A stretch of 64,000 nt of DNA, from contig NZ_CP077079.1 in NCBI RefSeq assembly GCF_019139815.1, forward strand, positions 3,286,001 to 3,350,000, given 5' to 3'. This document shows, piece after piece, positions 43,868 to 52,081 of the stretch. The translations under genes were made by a program, and so were the position numbers. Positions within the stretch are counted from its first letter, which is position 1. Every line of letters begins with the position of its first letter. The notes beneath the pieces were generated by a model. The model saw only the letters and a program-made list of their open reading frames with translations. It was not told where the DNA came from and did no database searches. The stretch comes from Pseudomonas asgharzadehiana. GTDB lineage: Bacteria; Pseudomonadota; Gammaproteobacteria; Pseudomonadales; Pseudomonadaceae.

Positions 43868-44410
43868 ATGAGCGAACATCTGCTGACCCAGCGCTACACA
43901 CGTCTGTCGATGACCCTGCACTGGCTGATGCTGGCGCTGTTTGTCGGCGTCTACGCCTGTATCGAACTCAAGGGCCTGTTGCCTCGAGGGCACGCGCTCA
44001 AGGGGCTGTTGCTGGGCGGCCATGCGCTGTTTGGTCTCGGCATCTTCGCGCTGGTATGGCTGCGTCTGCTGGGCCGCCTCGCGCCGCGCCCGGCCATTTT
44101 GCCGCGCCCACCGGCCTGGCAGACCGTCGTGGCGCACCTGATGCACCTGGCGCTGTACGCACTGATGATCGGCACGCCGTTGCTGGCATGGCTGATGCTC
44201 AACGCCGCGGGCAAGCCGGTGCCGTATTTCGAATGGGCGCTGCCGTCGCTGGTGGCTGTAGACCCGGACCACGCCAAGCAACTCAAGCACTGGCATGAGT
44301 GGCTGGGCAGTACCGGCTACTGGCTGATTGGCCTGCACGCGGCCGCTGGGTTGTTCCACCATTACTGGGTGCGGGATAACACCCTGACGCGAATGCTGCC
44401 AAAACGTTAG
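43868..44410 (+). CDS. Cytochrome b561
   Basis: This 180-residue inner-membrane b-type cytochrome has four helices. Histidines sit at the family positions (SMTLHWLMLAL; LLGGHALFGLG; WLIGLHAAAGLFHHYWV), giving the ligands for two hemes. It can move electrons from ubiquinol to periplasmic acceptors. ATG 43868 follows AAGG. It is divergent from the seven-gene operon and has its own PmrA-like box, so it is probably co-regulated with it. Confidence 0.9.
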   Translation: MSEHLLTQRYTRLSMTLHWLMLALFVGVYACIELKGLLPRGHALKGLLLGGHALFGLGIFALVWLRLLGRLAPRPAILPRPPAWQTVVAHLMHLALYALMIGTPLLAWLMLNAAGKPVPYFEWALPSLVAVDPDHAKQLKHWHEWLGSTGYWLIGLHAAAGLFHHYWVRDNTLTRMLPKR

Positions 44411-44441
44411 AAATGCGAAAGTTACGCTTATAGCGCTGGGT

Positions 44442-44451
44442 GAAACGTTTC
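44442..44451. promoter_or_regulatory. Cra/LacI-family operator-like palindrome GAAACGTTTC
   Basis: A perfect ten-base palindrome within TGAAACGTTTCT, close to the Cra/FruR consensus. It lies about 130 bases before the sugar ABC transporter start and 32 bases (three helical turns) from a second palindrome at 44471. Confidence 0.5.
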
Positions 44452-44470
44452 TTCTAGCGACAAACGGGCG

Positions 44471-44486
44471 ACGCAAGCGCTTGCGT
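44471..44486. promoter_or_regulatory. LacI-family operator-like palindrome
   Basis: ACGCAAGCGCTTGCGT is a perfect 16-base palindrome with the central CG and AAGCGCTT core typical of LacI/GalR operators. It lies 91 bases before the transporter start. The LacI-type gene at 48085 in the same operon is the likely binder. Confidence 0.6.
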
Positions 44487-44576
44487 AAGCAAATGTATCT
44501 GAATTAGAGTCGGTGGCAATCGGCTCTGATTCAAAGGGAGCCGACCTACAAAAATAATAAATCCAGGAGCTCACCC

Positions 44577-46109
44577 ATGAGCCTTGAACCCTTGCTCGAG
44601 ATGCAGGGCATCAGCAAAACCTTCAATGGGTTGCGCGTGCTTAAAAGCGTCGGCCTGAAGGTCTACCCCGGCGAAATCCACGCCTTGATGGGGGAGAACG
44701 GCGCCGGCAAATCGACGCTGATGAAAATCCTCTCCGGGGCCTACCAGGCCGATCCCGGCGGCGAAATCCGCATCGGTGGCCAAGCCATCGCCACCTATAA
44801 CCCCGCCACCGCCAAAGCCCTCGGCATCGCCGTGATCTATCAGGAATTGAGCCTGTGCCCGAACCTGAGCGTGGCCGAGAACATCTACCTGGGCCGTGAA
44901 CTGCGGCGCGGCTGGACCATCGACCGCAAGGGCATGCAGGACGGTTGCAAGGAGGTGCTGCAACGCTTGGGCGCGGAATTCACCGCGGCGACCAAAGTCA
45001 GCAGCCTGTCGATTGCCGAGCGTCAGTTGGTGGAAATCGCCCGCGCCCTGCATGCCCACGCCAGGATCCTGGTGATGGACGAACCCACCACACCGCTGTC
45101 GTCCCGCGAGACCGACCGGCTGTTTGCGCTGATCAAACAACTGCGCGGCCAGGGCCTGGCGATTATCTATATCAGCCACCGCATGGCCGAGATCTATGAG
45201 TTGTCCGACCGGGTTTCGGTGCTGCGTGACGGCCAGTACATCGGCGAGTTGACCCGCGACGCGTTGTCGGCCGAGGTGCTGGTGAAAATGATGGTGGGCC
45301 GCGACCTGTCCGGTTTCTATAAAAAGGAACACGCCGCCTACAACCCCGGCAACGTAGTGATGCGTGTGCGGGACATGGCCGACGGCAAGCGCGTGCGCAA
45401 CTGCAGCTTTGATTTGCACGGCGGTGAAGTGCTGGGCATCGCCGGCCTGGTGGGGGCAGGGCGCACGGAGTTGGCGCGGCTGATCTTCGCCGCCGACCCG
45501 CGTACCAGCGGCACCCTGGAAGTGGTGGGCAAGACCGTCACCCAACTGCGCACCCCGGCCGATGCGATCCGCGCCGGCGTGGTGTACCTCACCGAAGACC
45601 GCAAAGCCCAGGGCCTGTTTTTGGACATGAGCGTGGCCGACAACATCAACGTCTGCGCCTGTGTGCCGGATGCGCGTGCCGGCGGCGTGCTCGACCTTGG
45701 CCACGCGGCGCAACGCGCGAATGAGGCGATCAAATCGCTGTCGATCCGCGTGGCGTCGGGCAAGGTCAATGTGGGCGCGTTGTCCGGCGGCAACCAGCAG
45801 AAGGTGTTGCTGGCGCGGCTGCTGGAGGTCAAGCCGCATGTGCTGATCCTCGACGAACCCACGCGGGGCGTGGACATCGGCTCCAAGTCCGAGATCTACC
45901 GCATCATCAATCAACTGGCCCAGGCCGGTGTCGGCATTGTGGTGATCTCCAGCGAGCTGCCGGAGATCATCGGCACCTGCGACCGGGTGCTGATCATGCG
46001 CGAAGGCCAATTGGTGGCCGAAGTGGGCGGGGCCTCGGGCCACGCTATTTCCCAGGAACGTATTATTGACCTCGCCACCGGTGGCGATCAGGTGGTTGCC
46101 AATGGCTGA
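44577..46109 (+). CDS. Sugar ABC transporter ATP-binding protein (RbsA-like)
   Basis: This 510-residue protein has two fused nucleotide-binding domains, as in RbsA, XylG and AraG. The first has Walker [10 protein letters not shown] and Walker [14 protein letters not shown]. The second has a degenerate Walker A (GLVGAGRTE), signature [15 protein letters not shown] and [13 protein letters not shown]. It powers uptake of a monosaccharide or polyol through the permease that follows with an eight-base overlap. Confidence 0.93.
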   Translation: MSLEPLLEMQGISKTFNGLRVLKSVGLKVYPGEIHALMGENGAGKSTLMKILSGAYQADPGGEIRIGGQAIATYNPATAKALGIAVIYQELSLCPNLSVAENIYLGRELRRGWTIDRKGMQDGCKEVLQRLGAEFTAATKVSSLSIAERQLVEIARALHAHARILVMDEPTTPLSSRETDRLFALIKQLRGQGLAIIYISHRMAEIYELSDRVSVLRDGQYIGELTRDALSAEVLVKMMVGRDLSGFYKKEHAAYNPGNVVMRVRDMADGKRVRNCSFDLHGGEVLGIAGLVGAGRTELARLIFAADPRTSGTLEVVGKTVTQLRTPADAIRAGVVYLTEDRKAQGLFLDMSVADNINVCACVPDARAGGVLDLGHAAQRANEAIKSLSIRVASGKVNVGALSGGNQQKVLLARLLEVKPHVLILDEPTRGVDIGSKSEIYRIINQLAQAGVGIVVISSELPEIIGTCDRVLIMREGQLVAEVGGASGHAISQERIIDLATGGDQVVANG

Positions 46110-47088
46110 TTCGATGATTGCAACAAAACAAACAATAGGCAGGGCAGAGCGCGCACGTGAACTGATGCGCACCGTGGGCATGTTGCCGGTGCTGGTGTTG
46201 TTGCTGGTGGGCTTTGCCCTGGCCAGCGAAAACTTCCTGACCATGCAGAACCTGTCGATCATCACCCAGCAGGCCTCGGTCAACGTGGTGTTGGCGGCGG
46301 GCATGACCTTTGTGATTCTCACGGCGGGCATCGACCTGTCGGTGGGGGCGATTCTGGCGGCGTCGGCGGTCGTGGCGTTGCAGGCCTCCATGTCGCCGCA
46401 ATTCGGTATGTTCGGGATCGCCGCCGGGATTGGCTTTGGCCTGTTGCTGGGCTTGGTCAACGGCGGGTTGATCGCCTTTATGCGGCTGCCGCCGTTTATC
46501 GTCACCCTCGGCGCCCTTACCGCCATGCGTGGCTTGGCGCGCCTGTTGGCCGACGACAAGACCGTGTTCAACCCCGACTTGCCGTTTGCCTTTATCGGCA
46601 ATGACTCGATCTTAGGCGTGCCGTGGCTGGTGGTGATCGCCGTGGCGGTGGTGGCGCTGTCGTGGTTCATCCTGCGGCGCACGGTGATGGGCGTGCAGAT
46701 CTATTCGGTGGGCGGCAACCCGGAAGCGGCGCGGCTGTCGGGCATCAAGGTGTGGAAGGTGCTGTTGTTCGTCTACGCCATGTCCGGTGCATTGGCCGGG
46801 CTCGGCGCGGTGATGAGCGCCTCGCGCCTGTTCGCCGCCAATGGCCTGCAATTGGGACAATCCTATGAGCTGGATGCGATTGCCGCGGTGATCCTCGGCG
46901 GCACCAGCTTTACCGGCGGCGTCGGCACCATCGGCGGCACGCTGATCGGCGCGCTGATTATCGCGGTGCTCACCAATGGCCTGGTGCTGCTGGGGGTGTC
47001 GGATATCTGGCAATACATCATCAAGGGCATCGTGATCATTGGCGCGGTGGCGCTGGATCGTTATCGCCAGTCTGGTGCGCGTACCTGA
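46102..47088 (+). CDS. Sugar ABC transporter permease (RbsC-like)
   Basis: This 328-residue inner-membrane permease of the CUT2 family has about ten helices. Family segments include [35 protein letters not shown] and [23 protein letters not shown] 46102 lies inside the end of the ATPase gene. It forms the channel of the ABC importer. Confidence 0.93.
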   Translation: MADSMIATKQTIGRAERARELMRTVGMLPVLVLLLVGFALASENFLTMQNLSIITQQASVNVVLAAGMTFVILTAGIDLSVGAILAASAVVALQASMSPQFGMFGIAAGIGFGLLLGLVNGGLIAFMRLPPFIVTLGALTAMRGLARLLADDKTVFNPDLPFAFIGNDSILGVPWLVVIAVAVVALSWFILRRTVMGVQIYSVGGNPEAARLSGIKVWKVLLFVYAMSGALAGLGAVMSASRLFAANGLQLGQSYELDAIAAVILGGTSFTGGVGTIGGTLIGALIIAVLTNGLVLLGVSDIWQYIIKGIVIIGAVALDRYRQSGART

Positions 47089-47122
47089 TTTCACTCATAC
47101 AACAATCACAAGAGAGACCCGC

Positions 47123-48055
47123 ATGAACTTCAAACGCATATTTCCCGTTGTTGCTTTGGCTGCCCTGATGTCCCAAGCCGTCGAAGCGCGTGAACTCAAG
47201 GCCCTTGGCATCAGCATGGGCTCGCTCGGCAACCCGTATTTCGTGACGCTGGCCGACGGTGCAACCGCTCGCGCCAAAGAGCTGAATCCCAACGTCAAGG
47301 TCACTTCAGTGTCCGCCGACTATGACTTGAGCAAGCAGTTCTCACAGATCGATAACTTCATCTCGTCCAAGGTCGACTTGATTCTGATCAACGCCGTCGA
47401 CCCGTCCGCGATGGCCTCGGCGATCAAGAAAGCGCGGGACGCCGGTATCGTGGTGGTGGCCGTGGATGTGGACGCCAAGGGGGTGAACGCCACGGTGCAG
47501 ACCGACAACGTGGAAGCCGGCAAGCTGGCCTGCCAGTTTCTGGTGGACAAACTCTCGGGCAAGGGCAATGTGATTATCCAGAACGGCCCGCAGGTGACCG
47601 CCGTGACCGACCGTGTCAAAGGCTGTAAAGCCGCGCTGGCCGGGGCGCCGGAGATCAAGGTGCTGTCCGACGACCAGGACGGCAAGGGTTCGCGTGAAGG
47701 CGGCTTGAATGTGATGCAGGGTTACCTCACGCGCTTCCCGAAAATCGACGGCCTGTTCGCGATCAACGACCCGCAGGCCATCGGCAGCGACCTGGCGGCC
47801 AAGCAGCTCAAGCGCAGCGGTATCATCATTACCTCGGTAGACGGTGCGCCGGATATCGAGAACGCCCTGAAGACCGATACGCAGATCCAGGCCTCCGCCA
47901 GCCAGGACCCGTGGGCCATGGCCCAGACCGCAGTGAGCGTGGGCAACGACCTGCTCAACGACAAAGCCCCAGCCGAAGCGGTGACCCTGCTGACGCCAAA
48001 ACTGATCACCCGCGACAACGTCGGCACGTACAGCGGCTGGTCGAGCAAGCATTGA
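47123..48055 (+). CDS. Sugar ABC transporter periplasmic binding protein (RbsB-like)
   Basis: This 310-residue protein has a signal peptide ending near QAVEA. The mature opening LKALGISMGSLGNPYFVTLA is typical of type I periplasmic binding proteins for pentoses and ribose. SKVDLILINAVDPSAM and AINDPQAIGSDLAAKQ are also characteristic. ATG 47123 follows AGAGAG. The ligand is unknown; xylulokinase downstream suggests a pentose or pentitol. Confidence 0.92.
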   Translation: MNFKRIFPVVALAALMSQAVEARELKALGISMGSLGNPYFVTLADGATARAKELNPNVKVTSVSADYDLSKQFSQIDNFISSKVDLILINAVDPSAMASAIKKARDAGIVVVAVDVDAKGVNATVQTDNVEAGKLACQFLVDKLSGKGNVIIQNGPQVTAVTDRVKGCKAALAGAPEIKVLSDDQDGKGSREGGLNVMQGYLTRFPKIDGLFAINDPQAIGSDLAAKQLKRSGIIITSVDGAPDIENALKTDTQIQASASQDPWAMAQTAVSVGNDLLNDKAPAEAVTLLTPKLITRDNVGTYSGWSSKH

Positions 48056-48084
48056 TCCAGCGGCATTGATGGAGGAACAGCGCC

Positions 48085-49086
48085 ATGGTCACCATGGACG
48101 ACGTGGCAAGCCGGGCAGGGGTGTCGACGTCGACCGTGTCCCATGTGCTGAACGGCACCCGCAAAGTCAGCCCGGCTACGGTGCTGGCGGTGCAGCAGGC
48201 GATCCAGGCGTTGGGGTACATTCCCAATACCCTGGCGCGCTCGCTGGCCCGTTCCAGCACCAACACCATCGGCGTGGCGATCTCGGCGCTGTCCAACCAC
48301 TACTTCAGCGAAACCGTGCACGCGATTGAAACCGAGTGCGCCAAACACGGTTACATGATGCTGTTTGTCGACACCCATGACGACCCGGAGCAAGAGCTGA
48401 GGGTGGTCACGGCGCTGCATCATCGGCGGGTCGACGGCATTGTGCTGGCGCCGTCGAACGGCTCATTGGCCTTGGAATATCTGCGGGCCAACGAGATTCC
48501 GGCGGTGTTGGTGGATCGGATGATGAGCGAGCAGTTCGATCAGGTCGGGGTGGAGAATATCCAGCCCACCCAGGCCCTGATTGAGCACCTGATTGCTCAC
48601 GGGCATCGACGTATCGGGTTTATCGCCGGGCGCAGCGGGTTCAGCACCACCGATGAGCGGGTGGCCGGTTATCGCGCGGCGTTGCAGGCGCAGGGGCTGG
48701 CGTTCGACGCGCAGTTGCTGGTCAACGGCGGCTCCAATACCGAGCCGGCACGCCAGGCCACGGTGCAACTGTTGGGGCTGGCATCGCCACCCACCGCGAT
48801 CATGGCCGGTAATAACCTGATGACACTCGGCGCGATGCATGCCCTGCGAGACGCGCACATTGAGGTGCCGGGGCAGATGGCCCTGGTGGGGTTTGATGAT
48901 TTTGAATGGGCCGATTTCTTCGTGCCGCGCCTCAGCCTGATCGCACAGCCGGTCAAGGCGCTGGGGGCGCGCGCCGTCGACCTGTTGCTGCACCGCATGG
49001 CATCGCCCGACGCCCCGCCGCAAAGCGTGCGCCTGGCACCGACCCTGCAATTACGTAACTCCTGTGGCTGTTCGAAATTGGAATAA
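48085..49086 (+). CDS. LacI-family transcriptional regulator
   Basis: This 333-residue repressor has an N-terminal helix-turn-helix (TMDDVASRAGVSTSTVSHVL, then NGTRKVSPAT) and hinge helix (YIPNTLARSLARSS). A sugar-binding periplasmic-like core follows (IGVAISALSNHYFSETVHAI; MAGNNLMTLGAM; VGFDDFEWADFF). GGAGGAACAG precedes the ATG. It sits inside the transporter and kinase operon and probably represses it through the palindromes at 44442 and 44471. Confidence 0.93.
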   Translation: MVTMDDVASRAGVSTSTVSHVLNGTRKVSPATVLAVQQAIQALGYIPNTLARSLARSSTNTIGVAISALSNHYFSETVHAIETECAKHGYMMLFVDTHDDPEQELRVVTALHHRRVDGIVLAPSNGSLALEYLRANEIPAVLVDRMMSEQFDQVGVENIQPTQALIEHLIAHGHRRIGFIAGRSGFSTTDERVAGYRAALQAQGLAFDAQLLVNGGSNTEPARQATVQLLGLASPPTAIMAGNNLMTLGAMHALRDAHIEVPGQMALVGFDDFEWADFFVPRLSLIAQPVKALGARAVDLLLHRMASPDAPPQSVRLAPTLQLRNSCGCSKLE

Positions 49087-49093
49087 CACGTCT

Positions 49094-50554
49094 ATGAACT
49101 GTCCTGTTTCCCTTGGCATTGACCTGGGTACCTCCGAACTCAAAGCCATCCTCATGGGCCTGGATGGAACCGTGCTGGCGCACACCGGCGTGCGCTTGAG
49201 CGTGTCGCGGCGCCATAGCGGCTGGTCCGAGCAGGCACCGGAGGACTGGTGGCAGGCCTGTCTGCAGGCGCTGGAGCAATTGCGCGGCCATGAAGCGTTT
49301 GCCCGCGTGGCGTGTATCGGCCTGTCCGGGCAAATGCACGGTGCGGTGTTATTGGGCGCTGACGACCGCGTGCTGTACCCGGCGATTCTGTGGGACGACT
49401 CGCGCGCCGTCGCCGAGGCCGAACAGTTGGGGCCTGAATTGGCCGAAGTGACCGGCAGCCTGCCCATGGCCGGGCTCACCGCGCCCAAGCTGCTGTGGCT
49501 GCAACGCCATGAGCCGGAGGTGTTCAACGCCCTCGACTGCGTGCTCTCGCCCAAGGATTACCTGCGCTTGCGGCTGTGTGGCGAACGCATCAGCGAGATG
49601 TCGGACGCCGCCGGCACGCTGTGGCTGGATGTGGCGCGGCGCGACTGGTTCACGCCCATGGTGCGCGCTACCGGCCTTGAACCCGCGCAGTTGCCCAGGT
49701 TGGTGGAGGGCGGTGCGGCGAGTGCCGAGGTTACCCTGAACGGGTTGGGTTTACCCGCCAAAGTGGTGATTGCCGGCGGTGGCGGTGACAACCCGGTGGC
49801 CGCCGTGGGCATCGGTGCAATCAATGCCGGTGATGGTTTCATTACCCTGGGCACCAGCGCGGCGATTGTGGCGATTACCGACCACGCCGCCGGCAACCCG
49901 GCGAGTGCGGTGCACAGCTTCTGCCATGCGTTGCCCGACCGCTGGTACACCATGGGGGCCATGCTCGCCGGTGCCAGTTGCCTGCGTTGGGTCACACGGC
50001 TCACGGGCACGGCCGATGAACAGGCGCTGCTGGAGCAGGTGCAGGCGCAGTTGCCGATCGGCCAACCCGTGCCGCTGGGCACACCGCTGTTCTTGCCCTA
50101 CCTGGCCGGGGAGCGCACGCCGCATAACGATCCCCTGTTGCGGGGCGGCTTTATGAACCTGGGGCATGACTGCACCCCGGCGATGCTCGGGTATGCGGTG
50201 ATGGAAGGCGTGGGTTTCGGCCTGCTGGATGCACTGCGCGCGGTGCAATCGGCCGGTGCCGACGTGACAGCCTGCGCCCTGGTAGGCGGCGGTGCCCGCA
50301 GCGGGTACTGGGCGCAGTTGTTGGCCAATATCCTCCAGCGAGACATTTTTACCTTGCACGGCAGCGAATTGAGCGCGTGCATCGGCGCGGCGAAGCTGGG
50401 GTTTATGGCGATTGGGCAAGGCGCGGAGTTGCTGGCGGCGGGCATGCCGGTCAAGGCGCGGTATAAGCCAGACCTGAGGCAGCAGCCGGTGTTGGCGGCG
50501 CGCTATCGCAAGTTCCAGGGGTTGCTGAGCGCCGCAAAGAGCCTTCACGACTAA
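49094..50554 (+). CDS. xylB: Xylulokinase
   Basis: This 486-residue FGGY-family kinase phosphorylates D-xylulose to D-xylulose 5-phosphate in the cytoplasm. Marks: LGIDLGTSELKAILM (phosphate 1), GLSGQMHGAVLL, catalytic Asp232 in GGGGDNPVAAVG, YLAGERTPHNDPLLRGGF and the adenosine loop ALVGGGARSGYWAQLL. The length matches E. coli XylB. No xylose isomerase or polyol dehydrogenase is in the window, so the source of xylulose is not clear. Another FGGY substrate remains possible. Confidence 0.88.
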   Translation: MNCPVSLGIDLGTSELKAILMGLDGTVLAHTGVRLSVSRRHSGWSEQAPEDWWQACLQALEQLRGHEAFARVACIGLSGQMHGAVLLGADDRVLYPAILWDDSRAVAEAEQLGPELAEVTGSLPMAGLTAPKLLWLQRHEPEVFNALDCVLSPKDYLRLRLCGERISEMSDAAGTLWLDVARRDWFTPMVRATGLEPAQLPRLVEGGAASAEVTLNGLGLPAKVVIAGGGGDNPVAAVGIGAINAGDGFITLGTSAAIVAITDHAAGNPASAVHSFCHALPDRWYTMGAMLAGASCLRWVTRLTGTADEQALLEQVQAQLPIGQPVPLGTPLFLPYLAGERTPHNDPLLRGGFMNLGHDCTPAMLGYAVMEGVGFGLLDALRAVQSAGADVTACALVGGGARSGYWAQLLANILQRDIFTLHGSELSACIGAAKLGFMAIGQGAELLAAGMPVKARYKPDLRQQPVLAARYRKFQGLLSAAKSLHD

Positions 50555-50590
50555 CCACCGGTGGTAGCCTCAATGCCGCTCAGCTAAACG

Positions 50591-50608
50591 CAAGCCCCCT
50601 CCCACAGA
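50591..50608. repeat. Single REP half-element
   Basis: GCAAGCCCCCTCCCACAG is one arm of the REP type found at 2425 and 26139, with no clear partner arm. It lies between the convergent xylB and Lrp gene ends. Confidence 0.6.
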
Positions 50609-50625
50609 AGCCGGTTTGTTCCCGT

Positions 50626-51069
50626 TCAGTCGCTGGCCAGCGGCGGCAATCGCCGTTTTACCGGGGTTTTCTTGACGATGGCGGTGTTGGTTTCGGCGTA
50701 GGCATTGAGCCGGTCGAGCAGGCTGTCGAGGTGGTCCATGGCGCGCACATGCAAACGCGCGATGAAGCAGTCGTCGCCCGTCACCTTGTCGCATTCAGTG
50801 AACTCGGGAATCGCCTGGATCTGGCGTTCCACTTCCTGCAATTTTCCCGGCAGGGGGCGGATGCGCACGATGGCTTGCAGCAGGTAGCCGAAGTGACTGG
50901 GGTCGATATCGACGGTGTAGTGGGTCAACACGCCGCGTTCTTCCAGGCGGCGCAGGCGCTCGCCCACGCTGGGCGAAGACAGCCCGGTGATCCCCGCAAG
51001 CGCCTTGAGGGACAAACGTGAGTCGTCCATCAAGGCGGCGATCAGTTGTTGGTCGATGGTGTCGATCAT
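50626..51069 (-). CDS. Lrp/AsnC-family transcriptional regulator
   Basis: This 147-residue regulator has an N-terminal helix-turn-helix (IDQQLIAALMDDSRLSLKAL... LSSPSVGERLRRLEERG) and a C-terminal RAM domain (VTGDDCFIARLHVRAMDHLD). It is divergent from an EamA exporter with 109 bases between. This is a common pair, so it probably controls that exporter in response to an amino acid. Confidence 0.93.
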   Translation of the reverse strand: MIDTIDQQLIAALMDDSRLSLKALAGITGLSSPSVGERLRRLEERGVLTHYTVDIDPSHFGYLLQAIVRIRPLPGKLQEVERQIQAIPEFTECDKVTGDDCFIARLHVRAMDHLDSLLDRLNAYAETNTAIVKKTPVKRRLPPLASD

Positions 51070-51178
51070 GGGATTGGCCTAATAAGAAAAGGTGATTTAA
51101 ACGTTTTGCCTTTTTTAGTCGCTGGAGCCGCTGCCGAACAGATTGCCATAATTGAGCCTCACTTGAGGAGCATCAATC

Positions 51179-52081
51179 ATGGATTCATCCATCCGTCGCG
51201 GTTCGTGGGAAATGGTCGCCGCCATGCTGATTTCCGGCACCATTGGCTGGTGTGTGCTGGTGTCGGGCGTGTCGGTGATCGAGGTGGTTTTCTGGCGCTG
51301 CGTGATCGGTGGGCTGACGCTGCTGATCGTGTGCGCGTTGCTGGGCTACCTGCGCCTGGATTTGCTCAGTTGGGCCAAGCTTGGGTTGGCGATGCTCAGT
51401 GGCGTGGCCATTGTCGGCAACTGGTTGCTGTTGTTTGAATCGTACTCGCGCGCGTCCATCGCCATCAGCACGGCGGTGTATAACGTGCAGCCGTTCATAT
51501 TGGTGATGCTGGCGGCGCTGTTGCTGGGTGAAAAAATCACCGTGCAGAAGCTGGCGTGGCTGAGTGTGGCGTTTCTCGGGATGCTGGCGATTGTCACCGC
51601 CCATGGCGAGCAGCAGAGCGGGGGCGGGGATTACCTGACGGGGATTGCGCTGGCCTTGGGGGCGGCGTTTCTGTATGCGCTGGCGGCGCTGATCATCAAG
51701 CGCTTGAAGGAAGTACCGCCGCACTTGATGGCGCTGATCCAGGTGGTCACCGGCGCGTTGCTGCTGGCGCCGCTGGTGCCGTGGAACAGCCTGCCGGCGG
51801 CGGGCAATGCCTGGGCGGCATTGGTCACGCTGGGGGTGGTGCATACCGGTTTGATGTATGTGTTGCTGTACGGCGCGATCCAGAAACTGCCGACGGCCAT
51901 CACCGGCGCGCTGTCGTTCATCTACCCGATTGCCGCGATCCTGGTGGACTGGGTTGCCTTCGGCCATCGCCTGGGCTGGCTGCAATGGCTGGGGGTGGCG
52001 GCGATTCTGCTGGCGGCGGCGGGGTTGCAGCGGGGCTGGTGGTGGCCCCGCTCGAACGTCAGTGCGTACCCTGGAAGATGA
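51179..52081 (+). CDS. DMT-superfamily EamA transporter
   Basis: This 300-residue inner-membrane protein has ten helices in two EamA repeats. Segments include GTIGWCVLVSGVSVIEVVFW, AIVGNWLLLFESYSRASIAI and ALSFIYPIAAILVDWVAFG. It probably exports an amino acid or metabolite. Its end overlaps the convergent U32 gene by 23 bases. Confidence 0.9.
   Translation: MDSSIRRGSWEMVAAMLISGTIGWCVLVSGVSVIEVVFWRCVIGGLTLLIVCALLGYLRLDLLSWAKLGLAMLSGVAIVGNWLLLFESYSRASIAISTAVYNVQPFILVMLAALLLGEKITVQKLAWLSVAFLGMLAIVTAHGEQQSGGGDYLTGIALALGAAFLYALAALIIKRLKEVPPHLMALIQVVTGALLLAPLVPWNSLPAAGNAWAALVTLGVVHTGLMYVLLYGAIQKLPTAITGALSFIYPIAAILVDWVAFGHRLGWLQWLGVAAILLAAAGLQRGWWWPRSNVSAYPGR

Noticed and set aside
44571..46682. 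703-codon minus-strand frame
   Set aside because: It is antisense to the RbsA-like and RbsC-like genes and has no domain or ribosome-binding site.
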